This document shows positions 5,963-7,610 of a stretch of DNA of 7,610 nt, one piece after another (the stretch's first letter is position 1; every line of letters starts with the position of its first letter). The notes beneath the pieces are model-generated. The model was not told where the DNA came from. It did no database searches and saw only the letters and a list, made by a program, of their open reading frames with translations. Origin of the DNA: Desulfatibacillaceae bacterium (lineage in GTDB: Bacteria > Desulfobacterota > Desulfobacteria > Desulfobacterales > Desulfatibacillaceae); assembly GCA_030018745.1 (NCBI GenBank), contig JASEHB010000101.1, positions 1-7,610 on the forward strand, in the 5' to 3' direction. The translations under genes were made by a program, and so were the position numbers.

Positions 5963-7414
5963 TTGAACCTGAAGCCCATTGCCAACGAAAGCATTGTCAC
6001 CGCCCTGGTACGCCAGTTGAAAGAAGACAGGCAGGCCAGAAACAAGCTTGTTTCCGACCTGGAGGCCCTGGCCTGGATCGGGATGGTGGAAACTCCCCAT
6101 CCCAATAAACCCCGCAAGGTCATGGAGGACCAGTACACCTATCTCATGGCCATACTCCATGGCGTTGCTCGTGCTTTGGACAAGGGCTGGATGAGCGGCC
6201 AGGTATTTGACCGGCTGGCGGGCATCTTCACAGACGGCATTTTTCTTCGAAAAACCCAGCAGGAAAAAATGCCGGAACTGGGCTTTCACCCCCCCCATTT
6301 CGTGGTGGTTTCCCCCTCGGCCAAGTGCAACCTAAAATGCAAGGGATGCTACGCGGAAAGTGACGCCAAAAAAGGGCCGGGGTTGGATTACAGCCTGGTT
6401 CAGCGCATTGTGGACGACAAGCTCAACCTGTGGGGGGGGCATTTCACCGTTTTATCGGGCGGAGAGCCGCTTTTGTGGGAGAGCCAGGGCAAGGGGGTGC
6501 TTGATCTGGCCGAGGAAAACCCGGAGCATGTTTTTTTGATGTACACCAACGGCCTGCTCATTGATGAAAAGGCCGCCGTCCGCATGAAAAATGCGGGCAA
6601 CATTACACCATGCCTGTCTTTGGAAGGCTGGGAGGAGCGCACGGACGCAAGGCGGGGGGCAGGGGTGTACAAGAAAGTCCTGGCCGCCATGGACGAATTA
6701 CGCGCTCATGGCGTGCCCTTTGGCATCTCCGTTACCGGAGACCGGCACAACTGGCAGGAGGTTCTGGCAGACGACTTTGTGGATTATTTCTTTTTGGAAA
6801 AAGGCGCGGTGTACGGGTTTCTTTTCCAGTACCTGCCCATTGGCCGGGACCCGGACCCGGATCGCATGATTCCTCCGGCGGACCGGGCGGTTATGTTTGA
6901 ACGCACACGGGAGATCCTGCGGGAGAAAAAGGTTTTTTTCGTGGACTTCTGGAACTCCAGCCCGGGCTGCAACGGGTGCATAGGCGCGGGCCGGGCAGGG
7001 GGATATTTTTACATTGATTACAACGGCAACCTTTGCCCCTGCGTGTTTATGCCTTTCAGCGCGGGAAAGGTTTGTGACCTATACGCCGATGGAAAGGATT
7101 TGAACCAGGCCCTGAAAACGCCCTTGTTTGAAAAGCTGCGCGCCTGGCAAAAGGATTACGGCTTCCTCTCCACAGGGCACAATCAGGGCAACTGGATCTG
7201 CCCCTGCCCCATTCGGGATCACTGGGACATTCTGGAGCCAATGCTTCGGGAGACGGCGGCCGAGCCCACCGGACCAGACGGCCAAGCCCTTTTGGAGGAC
7301 CCGGTTTTTTCCCAAAAAATGGCCGAATACGGCCGGGCTTGCCGGGACATCACAGATCCCATCTGGAAGCTGGATTACCTGAACCAGGGAAAAAAAGACC
7401 CCTGCGGAGAATAA
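5963..7414 (+). CDS. Radical SAM enzyme with SPASM/twitch-like C-terminus, substrate unknown
   Basis: Radical SAM enzymes use a [4Fe-4S] cluster to cleave S-adenosylmethionine and start radical chemistry. The 483-residue product (counted from TTG 5963) has a helical N-terminal region (about 1-110), then the cluster motif CNLKCKGCY with Cys122, Cys126 and Cys129. SGGEP (165-169) is the expected SAM-binding GGE motif, and YTNG (194-197) follows. The C-terminal part is rich in cysteine pairs: Cys336/339, Cys358/360 and Cys413/415. Cys339-X15-Gly355-X4-Cys360 fits the CX9-15GX4C signature of SPASM/twitch auxiliary-cluster domains, but the full seven-Cys SPASM pattern is not present. I recognise the general type from Desulfobacterota-like and archaeal genomes but know no assigned reaction. 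It shows no signal peptide or membrane segment. It stands 255 nt from the previous gene with its own promoter-like sequence, so it is probably not part of the che transcript. No peptide-precursor gene is visible beside it. Confidence 0.88.
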   Translation: MNLKPIANESIVTALVRQLKEDRQARNKLVSDLEALAWIGMVETPHPNKPRKVMEDQYTYLMAILHGVARALDKGWMSGQVFDRLAGIFTDGIFLRKTQQEKMPELGFHPPHFVVVSPSAKCNLKCKGCYAESDAKKGPGLDYSLVQRIVDDKLNLWGGHFTVLSGGEPLLWESQGKGVLDLAEENPEHVFLMYTNGLLIDEKAAVRMKNAGNITPCLSLEGWEERTDARRGAGVYKKVLAAMDELRAHGVPFGISVTGDRHNWQEVLADDFVDYFFLEKGAVYGFLFQYLPIGRDPDPDRMIPPADRAVMFERTREILREKKVFFVDFWNSSPGCNGCIGAGRAGGYFYIDYNGNLCPCVFMPFSAGKVCDLYADGKDLNQALKTPLFEKLRAWQKDYGFLSTGHNQGNWICPCPIRDHWDILEPMLRETAAEPTGPDGQALLEDPVFSQKMAEYGRACRDITDPIWKLDYLNQGKKDPCGE

Positions 7415-7457
7415 TCAGTCCTATCCTTTGGCATATTCCTGTTTGAGATGGTTTTAC

Positions 7458-7478
7458 AAAGCAGCGCCAGCCTGCTTT
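7458..7478. terminator. Hairpin after the radical SAM gene, possible weak terminator
   Basis: AAAGCAG (7458-7464) and CTGCTTT (7472-7478) form a perfect 7-bp stem with a 7-nt loop, 43 nt after the stop codon. Only three Ts end the stem and no longer T-run follows, so it is a poor intrinsic terminator by the usual rule but the best candidate here. Confidence 0.4.
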
Positions 7479-7535
7479 CAGTTCATCTGCCTGCAACAAA
7501 AATTATTCCCACCCTGAAAAAAATGTGCCTATATG

Positions 7536-7548
7536 ACCCATATTGGGT
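7536..7548. promoter_or_regulatory. Operator-like palindrome ACCCA-TAT-TGGGT
   Basis: ACCCA (7536-7540) and TGGGT (7544-7548) are inverted around TAT in an AT-rich stretch. The form suits a small dimeric regulator site for a gene beyond the window edge. No convincing -35/-10 pair lies beside it. Confidence 0.25.
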
Positions 7549-7587
7549 AATTTGTGTTTTTGGGCCTCTTTTCAAACCCGGTATTTT

Positions 7588-7597
7588 GGAAATTTCC
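7588..7597. promoter_or_regulatory. Ten-bp perfect palindrome GGAAATTTCC
   Basis: GGAAATTTCC is self-complementary, with CCGG on both sides (7578-7581 and 7597-7600), close to the window end. It may be a regulatory site for the next gene or chance; nothing else supports a function. Confidence 0.2.
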
Positions 7598-7610
7598 CGG
7601 CAAAAAAACA

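Overview
This 7.6 kb window looks chromosomal. It carries four full-length genes, all on the plus strand. The first three form a chemosensory-type signalling block: a CheA-like hybrid kinase, a CheB-like methylesterase, and a response regulator with an HD-GYP domain. The fourth is a radical SAM enzyme that probably has its own promoter. Base composition (moderately GC-rich genes, AT-richer spacers), the coiled-coil REC/HD-GYP architecture and the radical SAM family suggest a Desulfobacterota (former Deltaproteobacteria) genome. That placement is inference from style, not from a marker gene.

Layout. Positions 1-525 hold no credible gene. They contain two copies of a 96-bp-period repeat with internal dyads, a strong 41-nt two-tier hairpin preceded by GTAG (a REP-like element), and further dyads before the kinase gene. 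Positions 526-3159 encode the CheA homologue (Hpt, long disordered linker, dimerisation/ATPase core, CheW-like domain, C-terminal receiver). Positions 3233-4282 encode the CheB homologue. After a 180-nt AT-rich spacer, 4463-5707 encode a REC-coiled coil-HD-GYP protein. A 255-nt spacer with a 9-bp dyad and a promoter-like sequence precedes the radical SAM gene at 5963-7414. The last 196 nt hold only short dyads.

How the genes may work together. In CheA and CheB the receiver domains have lost the phospho-acceptor Asp and most other active-site residues, while the catalytic parts (Hpt His, ATP-binding boxes, CheB Ser-His-Asp triad) are intact. The only receiver in the window with a complete phosphorylation site is the one attached to the HD-GYP domain. 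The simplest reading is a chemosensory array whose kinase signals to a cyclic-di-GMP phosphodiesterase rather than to a CheY/flagellar switch, with an adaptation esterase not controlled by conventional phosphorylation. This is inference. No receptor, CheW or CheR gene lies in the window, so those parts must be encoded elsewhere.

The radical SAM protein belongs to a cysteine-rich, SPASM/twitch-like family whose substrate I cannot name. Nothing in the sequence ties it functionally to the signalling genes.
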